Positions 8,619 to 17,075 of a stretch of 64,000 bases of DNA are shown here, in pieces. The position numbers and the translations under genes were made by a program. Source of the DNA: Nitrospira sp. Lineage in GTDB: Bacteria > Nitrospirota > Nitrospiria > Nitrospirales > Nitrospiraceae. The stretch's first letter is position 1, and each line of letters starts with the position of its first letter. The notes beneath the pieces are model-generated. The model saw nothing but the letters and a program-made list of their open reading frames with translations. It made no database searches and had not been told where the DNA came from. The stretch is taken from the NCBI GenBank assembly GCA_024760545.1, contig CP060501.1, forward strand, positions 434,001 to 498,000. Reading direction: 5' to 3'.

Positions 8619-9482
8619 TTAGTTCCCAACATCCGCCGCGCATCGGAACCCGATTGTGCGATCCTCAAAATCCGGCTCAGCCGAAAACCGAGCAGTCACA
8701 CGGAGCGCGATCGGCAAGTCAGCCCAGGACCCACCTCGCAGCACGCGCTTTTCTCCGGTTGGGGGACCGGTCGGATTCTTTTCTGGACTCCGAGGATAGT
8801 ATTCACGATCATACCAATCACCCACCCACTCAGCCGCGTTCCCAGCCATGTGGGAGAGCCCATAGGGGCTCCTGCCGCCGCTCTTCAGTCCAAATCGTAC
8901 GCTCATCCCCTCAAGCCCACTTCCGACCGGAACCAGGGTCACCGCGTCACTCACCCATACGCCTCGATTGTAATTCGCAATGTCGACGAATGGCTGCATA
9001 TGCCCCCAAGGGTAGCGTCGGCCGTCAGTCCCTCGAGCAGCCTTTTCCCATTCTGCTTCCGAGGGCAGACGTCTCCCAGCCCACTTGCAGTATCTGGCCG
9101 CGTCAGTCCACGACATCCCAACAGCGGGAAGCTCCTTGAGGCTCTGATCGGCCCCATCGTCCCACATTGGAGGCAAGTTGCGGCTCGCCGATTCAACGAA
9201 CTTCTGATAGCGGCTAGCTGTGATTTCAAATTGATCGATGTAATAGGCGTCGAGCGTCACGTGATGCTCCGGTTTTTCATTCGGCAGTCCATCGTTGCTT
9301 CCCATCAGAAATGCTCCGGCAGGAATACGGATCATCGGGGCTCCGTCCTTCCCCCTGATCGTCTCAGCAGGAGCGCCGGTTTGTTGTCCCTCGTCCGATA
9401 TCGCGGCAACTGCAAGGCCTGCCCCATTGACTGACACAATCAGAAACAAGGCAGTGAGCCACGTGTATGCTCTGGTCAGCAT
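8619..9482 (-). CDS. Secreted FGE-sulfatase-domain (SUMF1-fold) protein, likely non-catalytic
   Basis: A 287-residue protein with an N-terminal signal peptide (TWLTALFLIVSVNGAGLAVA) and a full formylglycine-generating-enzyme fold: IPAGAFLMGS at the start of the domain, LPSEAEWEKAARG in the middle, GNAAEWVGDWYD, RVLRGGSW and the terminal GFRC. True FGEs carry two cysteines just after the RGGS motif; here that stretch reads WADLPIALRV with no Cys. The enzyme is therefore unlikely to make formylglycine and may be a binding or structural member of the family. It lies 52 bases upstream of the cytochrome c gene in the same direction, so a shared transcript is possible. Confidence 0.85.
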   Translation of the reverse strand: MLTRAYTWLTALFLIVSVNGAGLAVAAISDEGQQTGAPAETIRGKDGAPMIRIPAGAFLMGSNDGLPNEKPEHHVTLDAYYIDQFEITASRYQKFVESASRNLPPMWDDGADQSLKELPAVGMSWTDAARYCKWAGRRLPSEAEWEKAARGTDGRRYPWGHMQPFVDIANYNRGVWVSDAVTLVPVGSGLEGMSVRFGLKSGGRSPYGLSHMAGNAAEWVGDWYDREYYPRSPEKNPTGPPTGEKRVLRGGSWADLPIALRVTARFSAEPDFEDRTIGFRCAADVGN

Positions 9483-9517
9483 AGGGAATTCTGGAAAGGG
9501 CGATGCAGAGTGCTCCT

Positions 9518-9928
9518 TCAGACAGACATCTTCCCTTGAACAAATTTGAGGAGCTGATCGAGGCCACCAGCTTCGATTTTGCCGTTTGGTGTCAACTTGT
9601 CGACTAGATCCGGCAGGAGGCCGGCAAGCTGCGAACTGGCCGCTCCAGACGAGAGCCCCGCTTTGGCGGCCACTTGTTTGAGGATATCGCTTCCAAGTCC
9701 TTGCTCAACCTGATTGGGCGTCACCGGAAGATTGTGCCCCGTGCTCACCCACGAATTCACGATCTCCCCGAGACCATTCTTTTGAAATGCTTGGACGAGG
9801 CCGCCTAGCCCACCGATGCCGCCATGTTGACTAAGCAGACCTATCAAAGCCTGAAGGAGAGGATTCTGGCCGTCTTGCCCGCCCATCATTCCACTTGCTG
9901 CTTGGCCCAATTGATCCATTAATCCCAT
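9518..9928 (-). CDS. YidB-like (DUF937) family protein
   Basis: A 136-residue soluble protein with a Gly/Gln-rich N-terminus (MGLMDQLGQAASGMMGGQDG), then LLQALIGLLSQHGGIGGLGG and the conserved segment FQKNGLGEIVNSWVSTG. The next stretch, NLPVTPNQVEQGLGSDILKQ, completes the pattern of the YidB/DUF937 family. The family's function is not established. The gene is 35 bases upstream of the FGE-fold gene on the same strand, with a good GGAG box before the ATG. Confidence 0.8.
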   Translation of the reverse strand: MGLMDQLGQAASGMMGGQDGQNPLLQALIGLLSQHGGIGGLGGLVQAFQKNGLGEIVNSWVSTGHNLPVTPNQVEQGLGSDILKQVAAKAGLSSGAASSQLAGLLPDLVDKLTPNGKIEAGGLDQLLKFVQGKMSV

Positions 9929-10139
9929 GACGAACTCCTTCTGTGTATGGGCAGTCGAATATCAACAGGTATGTGAATCCGGTCATCTCTGGGATGAGGA
10001 TGTACCACAGACACAAACGACAATCCAATGGACACTTTGGATGCATCCTGGCCCGAGTTGAAAAAACTAGCTTGCACATCGTGAATGGAGAAAGCTGAGG
10101 ATCGGATTCATTGTGAGGGGTATAAAACCCTCAAACTTT

Positions 10140-10151
10140 TGGTATGATAAT
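10140..10151 (+). promoter_or_regulatory. Putative extended -10 promoter of the beta-barrel gene
   Basis: The sequence TGGTATGATAAT matches an extended -10 element (TGn followed by TATGAT) and lies about 25 bases before the ATG at 10176. No good -35 hexamer sits 17 bases upstream, which suits an extended -10 promoter. A short G-C hairpin (GAGGG...CCCTC) lies just upstream. Prediction by eye only. Confidence 0.35.
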
Positions 10152-10175
10152 TTGCTGGTTAAAGGAGTCATGCGC

Positions 10176-10838
10176 ATGCCAAAACTCAATTGGTCGATTG
10201 CTGGCTTGTTCCTTACAGGGATTTTGCTTGTTCCGCTCAATAGCCCGCCTCAAGCATCTGCAGAAATGTATGTCGCTGGATATGGGGGCGTAAACTTTGC
10301 GGACCGTATCAACAGTATTGCAGGGACGGGATCTCAAGCTGGAGTTCCGGGTCCGTTTGCCGATTTTGATCTTCAGAACTCGATCACCTACGGTGGCAAG
10401 GTCGGATACTTCCCCGGACACAGCTGGTACGGAATCGAGGGAGAAGTCTTTACTACCACTCCGCATATTAAGAGCGTGCCGGCCACCGCGGCTCTTCCTG
10501 CTGATCCGGGCATCCATTTTCGAGTCACCACCGTCGGTGTAAACTTTATCGCGCGTTATCCGGGGCGCACCTTCCAACCCTATGTCGGTGCCGGCGTAGG
10601 AGCAGGGATTGCCCACATCGGGGATACCGCGACCGTACGAGGCGACAGTGATGTGGCTGCGGCGTGGAATGTGTTGGCTGGTTTGCGCGCATTCGTCACA
10701 CCCAAGATCGCCGTGTTTGGAGAATATAAGTACACCGGTGCGACGTTTGCGTTCGATCAGGCATTCGGTGACCTAGGAGGTTTCAGTGGCAATTACAGGG
10801 CACAGCATATCCTTGGTGGGCTGTCGTATCACTTCTAG
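10176..10838 (+). CDS. Outer-membrane beta-barrel protein
   Basis: A 220-residue exported protein. The start at 10176 follows AAAGGAG with an eight-base spacer; the frame also has an ATG at 10170 and opens further upstream, but those lack a well-placed ribosome binding site. The signal peptide (GLFLTGILLVPLNSPPQASA) is followed by alternating strands ending in the C-terminal aromatic residue Phe (GGLSYHF), the signature recognised by the Bam machinery. Internal segments such as YVAGYGGVNFAD and FQPYVGAGVGAGIAHIG resemble OmpA/OmpW-like eight-stranded barrels. The ligand or role is unknown. It is followed 13 bases later by a lipoprotein gene. Confidence 0.85.
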   Translation: MPKLNWSIAGLFLTGILLVPLNSPPQASAEMYVAGYGGVNFADRINSIAGTGSQAGVPGPFADFDLQNSITYGGKVGYFPGHSWYGIEGEVFTTTPHIKSVPATAALPADPGIHFRVTTVGVNFIARYPGRTFQPYVGAGVGAGIAHIGDTATVRGDSDVAAAWNVLAGLRAFVTPKIAVFGEYKYTGATFAFDQAFGDLGGFSGNYRAQHILGGLSYHF

Positions 10839-10851
10839 CGGAGGAGAACTC

Positions 10852-11583
10852 ATGTCTCGCATGCCCAGGTTCGCTCCCCTGATTGGTGCGGCACTCATGT
10901 TATCCGCCTGCGCAGAATCGATCCATCAGGTACAACGCGATACGGAGCTGCTCGGGGTTCCTCTTGGGCTGGAAAAGGAGATCGATGCCAGTGTCAGTTT
11001 TGCGGAGCTGAAGACAAGTCCAGGTGAGTATGTCGGTCGAACGGTCATGATCGGCGGGAAAGTCATTCGAGCCAAACGGACGCAGGCGGGAACCGAGTTG
11101 GAAGTCTTGCAGCTGCCGACAGCGAAGGAAGGGCCACAGACAGAAGATGGACTTCGATCAGAAGGAAGATTCTTGGCGATTCAAGAAGCGTTTCTCGATC
11201 CCGCCAGCCTCCCGGAAGGTACACCTATCACAGTAATTGGCACCGTCAAAGGTGAAACCACAAGACCGTTGGATGAGAGTGACTACACCTATCCTCTTCT
11301 TGAGGTCAAACACATTATCGATTGGAATAGTATCGCCGCACAAAACCCGAGGGGCAGACCCTATTATGACCCCTACTATCCGCCCTATGGTTGGAGTGGG
11401 TTTGCTCCCTATAGTGGGTTCGGTCCCTATGGTGGTTATTGGGGTCCATTTGGTGGCTTTGGTGGCTATTGGGGCGGGCGTGGATTCTATGGGGGCCCTC
11501 GCTTTTTTGGCCCACGCGGACCATCTCATTCCTCCCCACCGCCCCCTCCGCGAAGCGTTCACCCGCGACTCAGAGGCAGGTAG
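10852..11583 (+). CDS. Slp-family outer-membrane lipoprotein with Gly/Tyr/Phe-rich tail
   Basis: A 243-residue lipoprotein. GGAGGAG five bases before the ATG at 10852 fixes the start. The lipobox LSAC puts the lipidated Cys at residue 20. Residues about 40-160 (SFAELKTSPGEYVGRTVMIG, then a VIGTVKGE strand and PLLEVKHI) match the Slp domain, a small beta fold found in starvation-inducible outer-membrane lipoproteins. From about residue 165 the chain becomes a low-complexity tail of Gly, Tyr, Phe and Pro ending in a polyproline run (PPPPP). This tail is unusual for the family and may be surface-exposed or adhesive. It probably forms an operon with the beta-barrel gene. Confidence 0.8.
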   Translation: MSRMPRFAPLIGAALMLSACAESIHQVQRDTELLGVPLGLEKEIDASVSFAELKTSPGEYVGRTVMIGGKVIRAKRTQAGTELEVLQLPTAKEGPQTEDGLRSEGRFLAIQEAFLDPASLPEGTPITVIGTVKGETTRPLDESDYTYPLLEVKHIIDWNSIAAQNPRGRPYYDPYYPPYGWSGFAPYSGFGPYGGYWGPFGGFGGYWGGRGFYGGPRFFGPRGPSHSSPPPPPRSVHPRLRGR

Positions 11584-11631
11584 CAATCGACGGCATAAGA
11601 TGCTGTCATATGGCGACGAAGGCCTGACCGA

Positions 11632-12366
11632 ATGAACGAGAACGATGAGCACATCGGAAGACTTCTTTCTCGCCGTGAAGCACTTGTGGTGATGGGTGCG
11701 GCCGGCGCCGGCTTCCTGATGGGTAGTCGACCCCAAAAGTCACAGGCCGATTCCGGTACACCTCGATCCCTTTGCATTGTCCGACCCGAACAAACCGAAG
11801 GTCCGTATTTTGTGGACGAACGATTGCACCGATCCGACATCCGCACTGATCCGGTCAGCGGACAGGTGAAGCCTGGGACACCGTTGGCTTTGACCTTTCG
11901 GGTCATGCGCTTGAAGGCGGGAGCCTGCCAGCCGTTGCCCGACGCTCAGGTAGATATCTGGCACTGTGATGCCCAGGGAATCTACTCCGATGTACGTGAT
12001 CCAAGCTTCAACACGCTCGGCCAGAAATTTTTGCGTGGACACCAAATGACCGATGCACAGGGAGAAGCGCGCTTCCTGACCATCTACCCAGGCTGGTATC
12101 CGATTCGAACGGTGCATGTTCATTTCAAGATTCGTACGGCGCCAGCGACCCAAAAGGCCTTTGAATTTACCTCGCAAGTGTATTTCCCTGATGAGTTCAC
12201 CGATCGTGCCTATGCAAGCCTCCCCTACTCTTCAAATGGCCCACGCAAGGTAAGAAATCGGCATGATTTCATTTTTCGGCAGGGTGGCGAACAGTTGATA
12301 CTGGAACCATCGGCCACAGATAGCGGCTATTCGAGCACCTTTGCGATTGCGCTGAAGCTTCCTTGA
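11632..12366 (+). CDS. Secreted intradiol ring-cleavage dioxygenase-like protein
   Basis: A 244-residue member of the intradiol dioxygenase family, whose known enzymes open catechol-type rings with Fe(III) and O2. The N-terminus has SRREALVVMGAAGAGFLMG, a twin-arginine-like export signal. The four expected iron ligands are visible: Tyr118 (QGIYSD), Tyr156 (PGWYPIRT), His162 and His164 (TVHVHFKI). The motif PEQTEGPYF and the segment VDIWHCDAQG are family hallmarks. No aromatic-degradation genes are nearby, so the substrate is unknown. It starts 48 bases after the lipoprotein gene and may share its transcript. Confidence 0.87.
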   Translation: MNENDEHIGRLLSRREALVVMGAAGAGFLMGSRPQKSQADSGTPRSLCIVRPEQTEGPYFVDERLHRSDIRTDPVSGQVKPGTPLALTFRVMRLKAGACQPLPDAQVDIWHCDAQGIYSDVRDPSFNTLGQKFLRGHQMTDAQGEARFLTIYPGWYPIRTVHVHFKIRTAPATQKAFEFTSQVYFPDEFTDRAYASLPYSSNGPRKVRNRHDFIFRQGGEQLILEPSATDSGYSSTFAIALKLP

Positions 12367-12556
12367 AGAACTCGTTCTCACCCTCTTGACTCCGGTGTCA
12401 AGCGGGAGCCAAACTAAACGAGATCAATGGTGGCAGCCATGGATCCGGGGTAGCCGCATTTTCCCCTACCTATCGAAGTGTCCCTCGTTGGACAGGGTCT
12501 GTAGTCATACCCTTCACGCATAACGTTTCTCTTTTCAATGCCAAGGAGGTTGGATC

Positions 12557-12922
12557 ATGAAGACCTCGCTTATCTTTTTGACCCTCTGCATCGGTCTGTT
12601 GACCACAGAGTCGACGATTCTCGCCAACCCGGAAATGTTACCGAAACATCCCGGCTATCCTATGGGCAAGGCCGTCGACCCCGTCATGGGGCAATCGCTG
12701 GCGAATGACCCTGGCCAGGTCAATACCAATAGCGAAGAGGCACTTTCCCACGCGGCGATCATCGATGATAGTCACTCAAAACAGAGCCTCTTGTTTAATC
12801 AGAATGACGCGCGTCTGCTGGAAAAGCCCGGGGCAGGACTGCTCCCAAAGGTGGAAGGGCCGAATGTCAGGATCGAGCCGCCGGTCAAGAAAGCGACGGA
12901 GGCGAATGCGTCACCTCAGTGA
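12557..12922 (+). CDS. Hypothetical secreted protein
   Basis: A 121-residue protein of unknown function. AAGGAGG seven bases before the ATG supports translation. A signal peptide is clear (SLIFLTLCIGLLTTESTILA, predicted cut near ILA-NP). The mature part is hydrophilic and Pro/Asn-rich, with no Cys and no motif I recognise. It stands alone between the dioxygenase gene and a convergent gene; the 190 bases before it have no convincing promoter. Confidence 0.6.
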   Translation: MKTSLIFLTLCIGLLTTESTILANPEMLPKHPGYPMGKAVDPVMGQSLANDPGQVNTNSEEALSHAAIIDDSHSKQSLLFNQNDARLLEKPGAGLLPKVEGPNVRIEPPVKKATEANASPQ

Positions 12923-13100
12923 GAACTGGAGCAAGAACAAACCCAAACCGCGTGGTGGGATCCTGAATGTATTTTCTTCGGGATGTGGTGGTTGAGTGTC
13001 GAGGCATTGACTGAGGACGCAACCACCCTTCCGTACCAGTTCGTTCTAACGCTGGGTGGACAGATCTGCGTTCTTGCTGCGCTCTTAGACTTCCTTCGGT

Positions 13101-14333
13101 TTAAAAACCGAGTTCTTTCTCAAGATCATCCTGACCCTTTTTGAACTGTTTCTTCTCCGCCGCGTCTTTTTTCTTGGTGAGCGCGTCCAGCTCCGCTTGC
13201 TTTTTCTTCATGGCCTCACGTTCGGCTTTATTCGCCAGCTCTTCCTTTTCCTCATCGAGCGAGGTTACTTGTGCCGTCTTGATGGCGGCATCTGGCACCG
13301 TAGTCCAGGCAAGTCGATACCCCGGCCACTTGAAAGCCAGCTCTTGATAGACGACGACGTAACGCGTGGGGTAATTGCGCTGGCCGATCCGACGTTCCTC
13401 CAAGACATAGACCGTCGGCGCGCCGTAGAGATTCGGCTGATACGTATCGAAGAAAATCCTGCCCGTACTTCCCTGCATGGACACCGATTGCAGTTTTTGC
13501 ATGTGTGCCATGAACGCTTCCATGTTCGTTGTCGGATCGGGGGCCTTCTCGTTCTCTAGATGTTTTCCTGCCGCTTGTTGCAGTTGGTCGAGTGCTTCAT
13601 CCTCGTCTTTCAGTTGGAAACGGTACTGCTCTTTGAATTGCTCCCATGTAAATGGACCCTTTTGGGCCTTGGCTCTAAAAAATCGAGCGGGGTCGGTGTT
13701 GCCTCTTGTGACATAGGAGAGACGACCCTTCGTCGCATCGCTCGAGTCGAAGAGATAAACGCTGTCCGGTGCGACCGGCAGCCCCAGCTTTGAAGCGTCC
13801 GCCGGTTTCTCCGGCGCTCGCCCCGTTCGCACCGGCATCGTGCGCTGTTTTAACAAGTCGATGGCGTTACCCTTCCCGTGCGAAAGCATATTCGAGACGG
13901 CCTGCCTGACATCCGGCACCGGATCGTTGGTCAAGATCGCCAGCATCTCCACATCGCTGTCTTGGGGTCCGATCATGCCGATCGAATCTGCTGTGGCGAT
14001 ACGTAATTCAATCTCCTCGCTTTTGAACATTCGGACAATATGAGGCAAATAGACGCGGTCCGCTGTGGAGCCCAGCGTTAGCAGATCTTCCTTCAGGATA
14101 GCGACTGCGCTCGCCCTCACTTTTTCGCAATCAACCGCTTGAGTAGGTTTGCGCAGGCAACTCACCATATATTTCTTCACGAGCTCCTTCATAGGATAGG
14201 ACTCTTGAGCCACTCCCGACGGCGTGCCCTGAGTGGATGAGGAGGTCGCAGAAGCAAGAGGCGGAAACCCAACAATCGACAGTGCAAGCAGACCGGTGGT
14301 TATCGCAGGCACAGGCAGTTGAAATGATTTCAT
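13101..14333 (-). CDS. Secreted protein with HEAT-like repeats and Lys-rich coiled tail
   Basis: A 410-residue exported protein of unknown function. AGGAGG six bases before the ATG at 14333 fixes the start, giving MKSFQLPVPAITTGLLALSI as signal peptide. Residues about 60-160 form HEAT-like helical pairs (YLPHIVRMFKSEEIELRIAT and AILTNDPVPDVRQAVSNML). A middle region holds a WEQFKEQYRF segment and a beta-rich part (VYVLEERRIGQRNYPTRYVV). The last 60 residues are a charged, Lys/Glu-rich probable coiled coil (LANKAEREAMKKKQAELDAL). A downstream palindrome, TCGGTTT-AA-AAACCGA, overlaps the stop codon. Confidence 0.72.
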   Translation of the reverse strand: MKSFQLPVPAITTGLLALSIVGFPPLASATSSSTQGTPSGVAQESYPMKELVKKYMVSCLRKPTQAVDCEKVRASAVAILKEDLLTLGSTADRVYLPHIVRMFKSEEIELRIATADSIGMIGPQDSDVEMLAILTNDPVPDVRQAVSNMLSHGKGNAIDLLKQRTMPVRTGRAPEKPADASKLGLPVAPDSVYLFDSSDATKGRLSYVTRGNTDPARFFRAKAQKGPFTWEQFKEQYRFQLKDEDEALDQLQQAAGKHLENEKAPDPTTNMEAFMAHMQKLQSVSMQGSTGRIFFDTYQPNLYGAPTVYVLEERRIGQRNYPTRYVVVYQELAFKWPGYRLAWTTVPDAAIKTAQVTSLDEEKEELANKAEREAMKKKQAELDALTKKKDAAEKKQFKKGQDDLEKELGF

Positions 14334-14378
14334 GGATTGTCCTCCTGACCGGTCATACTTTTTCATTATCTTTGTCCG

Positions 14379-14750
14379 CTATCTTCCAAGCTCGTTTCCG
14401 ACTCCCGACACATTTGCGTCCGCGCTTCCGATTTTGTCTTTCTGCGCTTTGATCTCGTTCGCCATTCTGTCCATGCTTCCGGCGAGTTTAGGACAATCGC
14501 GCTTCGCCTCCATCAGCTTGTCGATAGTCGCCTGGTTCTTGGGCACTTTGCCTTGTAACCATTTATTCCAGAGGTCATCGCCGAGTTCATCGCACACGCT
14601 GGACATGCCGGGGATTGCAGGAATATTAGGCACCGGAGCGGGTCTTGCTGCCACATTGTAATCTTCAGGCGAGAATCCGTTGGCGGATGGCGTCCACAAC
14701 GCAATCGCTCCTAACAACAGTCCACACATTGGTAACCGTGGAATGGTCAT
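14379..14750 (-). CDS. Hypothetical secreted protein, two-cysteine helical
   Basis: A 123-residue protein of unknown function. The start at 14750 follows GGGGAG; the frame extends further upstream without support. A signal peptide (MTIPRLPMCGLLLGAIALWT) precedes a Pro-rich linker (ARPAPVPNIPAIPG) and a helical domain with two cysteines (SSVCDELGDDLW and EAKRDCPKLAGS) that could form a disulfide. It lies 45 bases upstream of the HEAT-like gene, same strand, so the two secreted proteins may work together. Confidence 0.6.
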   Translation of the reverse strand: MTIPRLPMCGLLLGAIALWTPSANGFSPEDYNVAARPAPVPNIPAIPGMSSVCDELGDDLWNKWLQGKVPKNQATIDKLMEAKRDCPKLAGSMDRMANEIKAQKDKIGSADANVSGVGNELGR

Positions 14751-14795
14751 TATCTCCCCTTTCCCCTCTCGGTGTGATGCAGTATAACCACGCCG

Positions 14796-16199
14796 GTGAA
14801 TGCCACGATTGGTTCCCTCAAGCTGTTCATCCTGCTCAGCGCATTGACGGGATCCGTGTATTTCGCGGCCTTCCAAGGCGGCTTTCACTATGACGACTCA
14901 TGGACCATCCTCGAGAACCCTCATCTCGACCGATGGCGGACCTTTGTCGGCCATCTCGACCACATGGTCCGGCCTGTTCTGTATGGCACCTTTCTGCTGG
15001 ATCGTTCGCTCTATAGGACGAACCCGGCCGGATATCATTTGCTGAATGTCCTCCTGCACCTTGGTTCCGGAATTCTGATCTATCTGATTCTGACCCGCGC
15101 GGTAACAGAACGACAATCTTCTGTCCCTTTCTGGACCGCGTTACTGTTCCTGATTCATCCCATCGCGACCGAAACCGTCACGTACCTTTCAGGGCGCACG
15201 TCGGGTTTGATGACCTTCTTTTATCTTTCTGCGTTCTTGCTCTACGTCAAAACCCTGGAGCCGTCTGGAACCGTCAAGCTGCGCCGGCTCTATCTGTCAG
15301 GAGCCGTCGCTTCCTTTGCGCTTTCGATCGGTTCCAAGGAAACAGCCGTCACGCTTCCGATCATGTTCCTGCTCTGGGATATGGTCATACGCGGCTTGAA
15401 AGGTCCGTCTCTGCAATCTGCCGTCCTCTCTCGCTACCTGCCTTTTGGGGTCGTGCTCTTGTTTGCCGTTGGATGGGCCTGGAGCCATCCTCGCTATGCC
15501 GGCCTCGCCCAATTCAGCCTGACTATCCGTCCCCTTTGGGACAACCTACTGAGCGAGTTGCACGCCTGGGCCTATGCGTTGGCTCTGTTCTTCACTCCTT
15601 GGAACCAGAACTTTGATCATGACCTCCCTGTATTCCACTCACTGACTCAATGGCCCCTTCCGCTCGATCTGCTCTTGCTCTCTGCAACGTTCGCTGCAGG
15701 CCTATTTTCGTGGCGACGATTCCCCTTGGCGGCCTTCGGTCTGGGCTGGTTTTTCATTCAGCTCCTGCCGACCAGTCTGATTCCCCGTAACGACCTATTG
15801 AGCGAACGGAACCTCTATCTGCCCTCGATCGGACTTCTGTTGGCCATCGTCACGCTAGGTTCCTATCTTGCCCAACGTCTCGCGATGATCGTTTCGAGAC
15901 CCCGGCTCGTTCAGTTCGCCTCCATGAGTGTCGCGACAGCCTTCGTCATAGTCCTGTGCCTCTTCACGTTCCAACGAAACCAGCTCTACCAGAACAGGGT
16001 ATCGTTCTGGTCCGACACGGTCCTGAAATCCCCGAACAAAGCGCGGCCGCACAATAACCTGGGCTATGCTTACGCTCTCGAAGGCGACTGGGACCGCGCG
16101 ATCGAAGAATTTCGGACGGCTGCCAAGCTCGATCCTGATTTCATGATCGCTCAACAAAACCTCCGAGATGCCTACCTCCATCGCCTTGGGCGGCAATAG
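14796..16199 (+). CDS. TMTC-like GT-C membrane glycosyltransferase with C-terminal TPR
   Basis: A 467-residue integral membrane protein with about ten hydrophobic segments. The first loop has GGFHYDDSWTILEN, and the paired Asp matches the metal and lipid-phosphate-sugar binding motif of GT-C enzymes. NPAGYHLLNVLLHLGSGILI and HPIATETVTYLSGR resemble the conserved loops of TMTC-type O-mannosyltransferases. The last 45 residues form one tetratricopeptide repeat (KARPHNNLGYAYALEGDWDR). In animals, TMTC proteins transfer mannose to cadherins; bacterial homologues are mostly uncharacterised. The acceptor here is unknown. It diverges from the two-cysteine secreted protein, with 45 bases between starts. 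Confidence 0.78.
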   Translation: MNATIGSLKLFILLSALTGSVYFAAFQGGFHYDDSWTILENPHLDRWRTFVGHLDHMVRPVLYGTFLLDRSLYRTNPAGYHLLNVLLHLGSGILIYLILTRAVTERQSSVPFWTALLFLIHPIATETVTYLSGRTSGLMTFFYLSAFLLYVKTLEPSGTVKLRRLYLSGAVASFALSIGSKETAVTLPIMFLLWDMVIRGLKGPSLQSAVLSRYLPFGVVLLFAVGWAWSHPRYAGLAQFSLTIRPLWDNLLSELHAWAYALALFFTPWNQNFDHDLPVFHSLTQWPLPLDLLLLSATFAAGLFSWRRFPLAAFGLGWFFIQLLPTSLIPRNDLLSERNLYLPSIGLLLAIVTLGSYLAQRLAMIVSRPRLVQFASMSVATAFVIVLCLFTFQRNQLYQNRVSFWSDTVLKSPNKARPHNNLGYAYALEGDWDRAIEEFRTAAKLDPDFMIAQQNLRDAYLHRLGRQ

Positions 16200-16219
16200 C
16201 AATCCGTCGGGCGCGTCTT

Positions 16220-17065
16220 TCAACTGTTCCCTTGCAACACAACCTGCCCGTAGCGGAGCAGCCGAGAGGCTTGTTCCCATTGGTCAGCCAGATTCAATGC
16301 GACAAGCAACAAGCGATGCCCATCCTTGAACATGCTGGCGATCAAGCAGCGTCCGGCTTTGCTCGTGTAACCGGTTTTCACGCCGTTCACATCCGGATCG
16401 ACCAGCAACTCGTTCGTGGTGTGAATCGACATCTTCCTGGCTCCATCCACCGTGGAGATGTCACGGGTCAGCGTCCGGACCATCATGGAGATGACGGGCA
16501 CCCGAAGCGCATGGTCTGCCAGGTGGGCTAAATCCGCTGCCGTCGAGTAATGTCCCGGAGCATCGAACCCGCAGGGATTGGCGAAGTGCGTGTCCTTTAG
16601 CCCCAGCATGCGAGCCCGCTCATTCATCCTCGCGACGAATCGCTTATCATCTCCTCCGATGTGCCAGGCAATGGCTTCACAGGCATCGTTCGCGCTTGAC
16701 ACCAGCATTGCCGTCATAAGGTCGCGCAGCAGAAACTCTTCTCCAGGCTGAAAATTGTAGGACGAGTGATGCACGATCGCTCGCCTGTCGATCTTCACCA
16801 CCTCTTGGAGAGGAGCAGCGTCCAACGCCACCACGGCCGTCATGATTTTCGTGAGACTGGCCGGGGGAAGACGGCGGGTGGCGTCCTTCTCCAACAGGAC
16901 CTTCCCTGATTGAAGCTCGACCATGTAGAGAGCGGACGCCTTAACAATCGGCGGCTCCTGCTGGCCAAGGGCATTCTGGACAGCCGAGATCCAAGTCAAC
17001 GCCGCCGTGAGAGACAGCACCGCCACGGCGGCCGGTGATGATTGACGACACAGCCGCCTTTCCAT
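16220..17065 (-). CDS. D-alanyl-D-alanine carboxypeptidase (DacA/PBP5-like)
   Basis: A 281-residue peptidase S11 protein that trims the terminal D-Ala of peptidoglycan stem peptides in the periplasm. After a signal peptide (AVLSLTAALTWISAVQNALG) all three penicillin-binding motifs are present: SLTK (Ser70, Lys73), SAN (Ser124-Asn126) and KTG (Lys230-Gly232). The protein ends soon after the catalytic domain, so it lacks the C-terminal beta domain and amphipathic anchor of E. coli PBP5; it may be soluble. It starts ten bases after the stop of the DUF4412 gene on the same strand, so the two are likely co-transcribed. Confidence 0.9.
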   Translation of the reverse strand: MERRLCRQSSPAAVAVLSLTAALTWISAVQNALGQQEPPIVKASALYMVELQSGKVLLEKDATRRLPPASLTKIMTAVVALDAAPLQEVVKIDRRAIVHHSSYNFQPGEEFLLRDLMTAMLVSSANDACEAIAWHIGGDDKRFVARMNERARMLGLKDTHFANPCGFDAPGHYSTAADLAHLADHALRVPVISMMVRTLTRDISTVDGARKMSIHTTNELLVDPDVNGVKTGYTSKAGRCLIASMFKDGHRLLLVALNLADQWEQASRLLRYGQVVLQGNS

Positions 17066-17075
17066 AGCGATGATC

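Noticed and set aside
12385-12402. CTTGAC-TCCGGT-GTCAAG hairpin after the dioxygenase gene
   Set aside because: Only six base pairs and no T-run follows, so a terminator is not supported.
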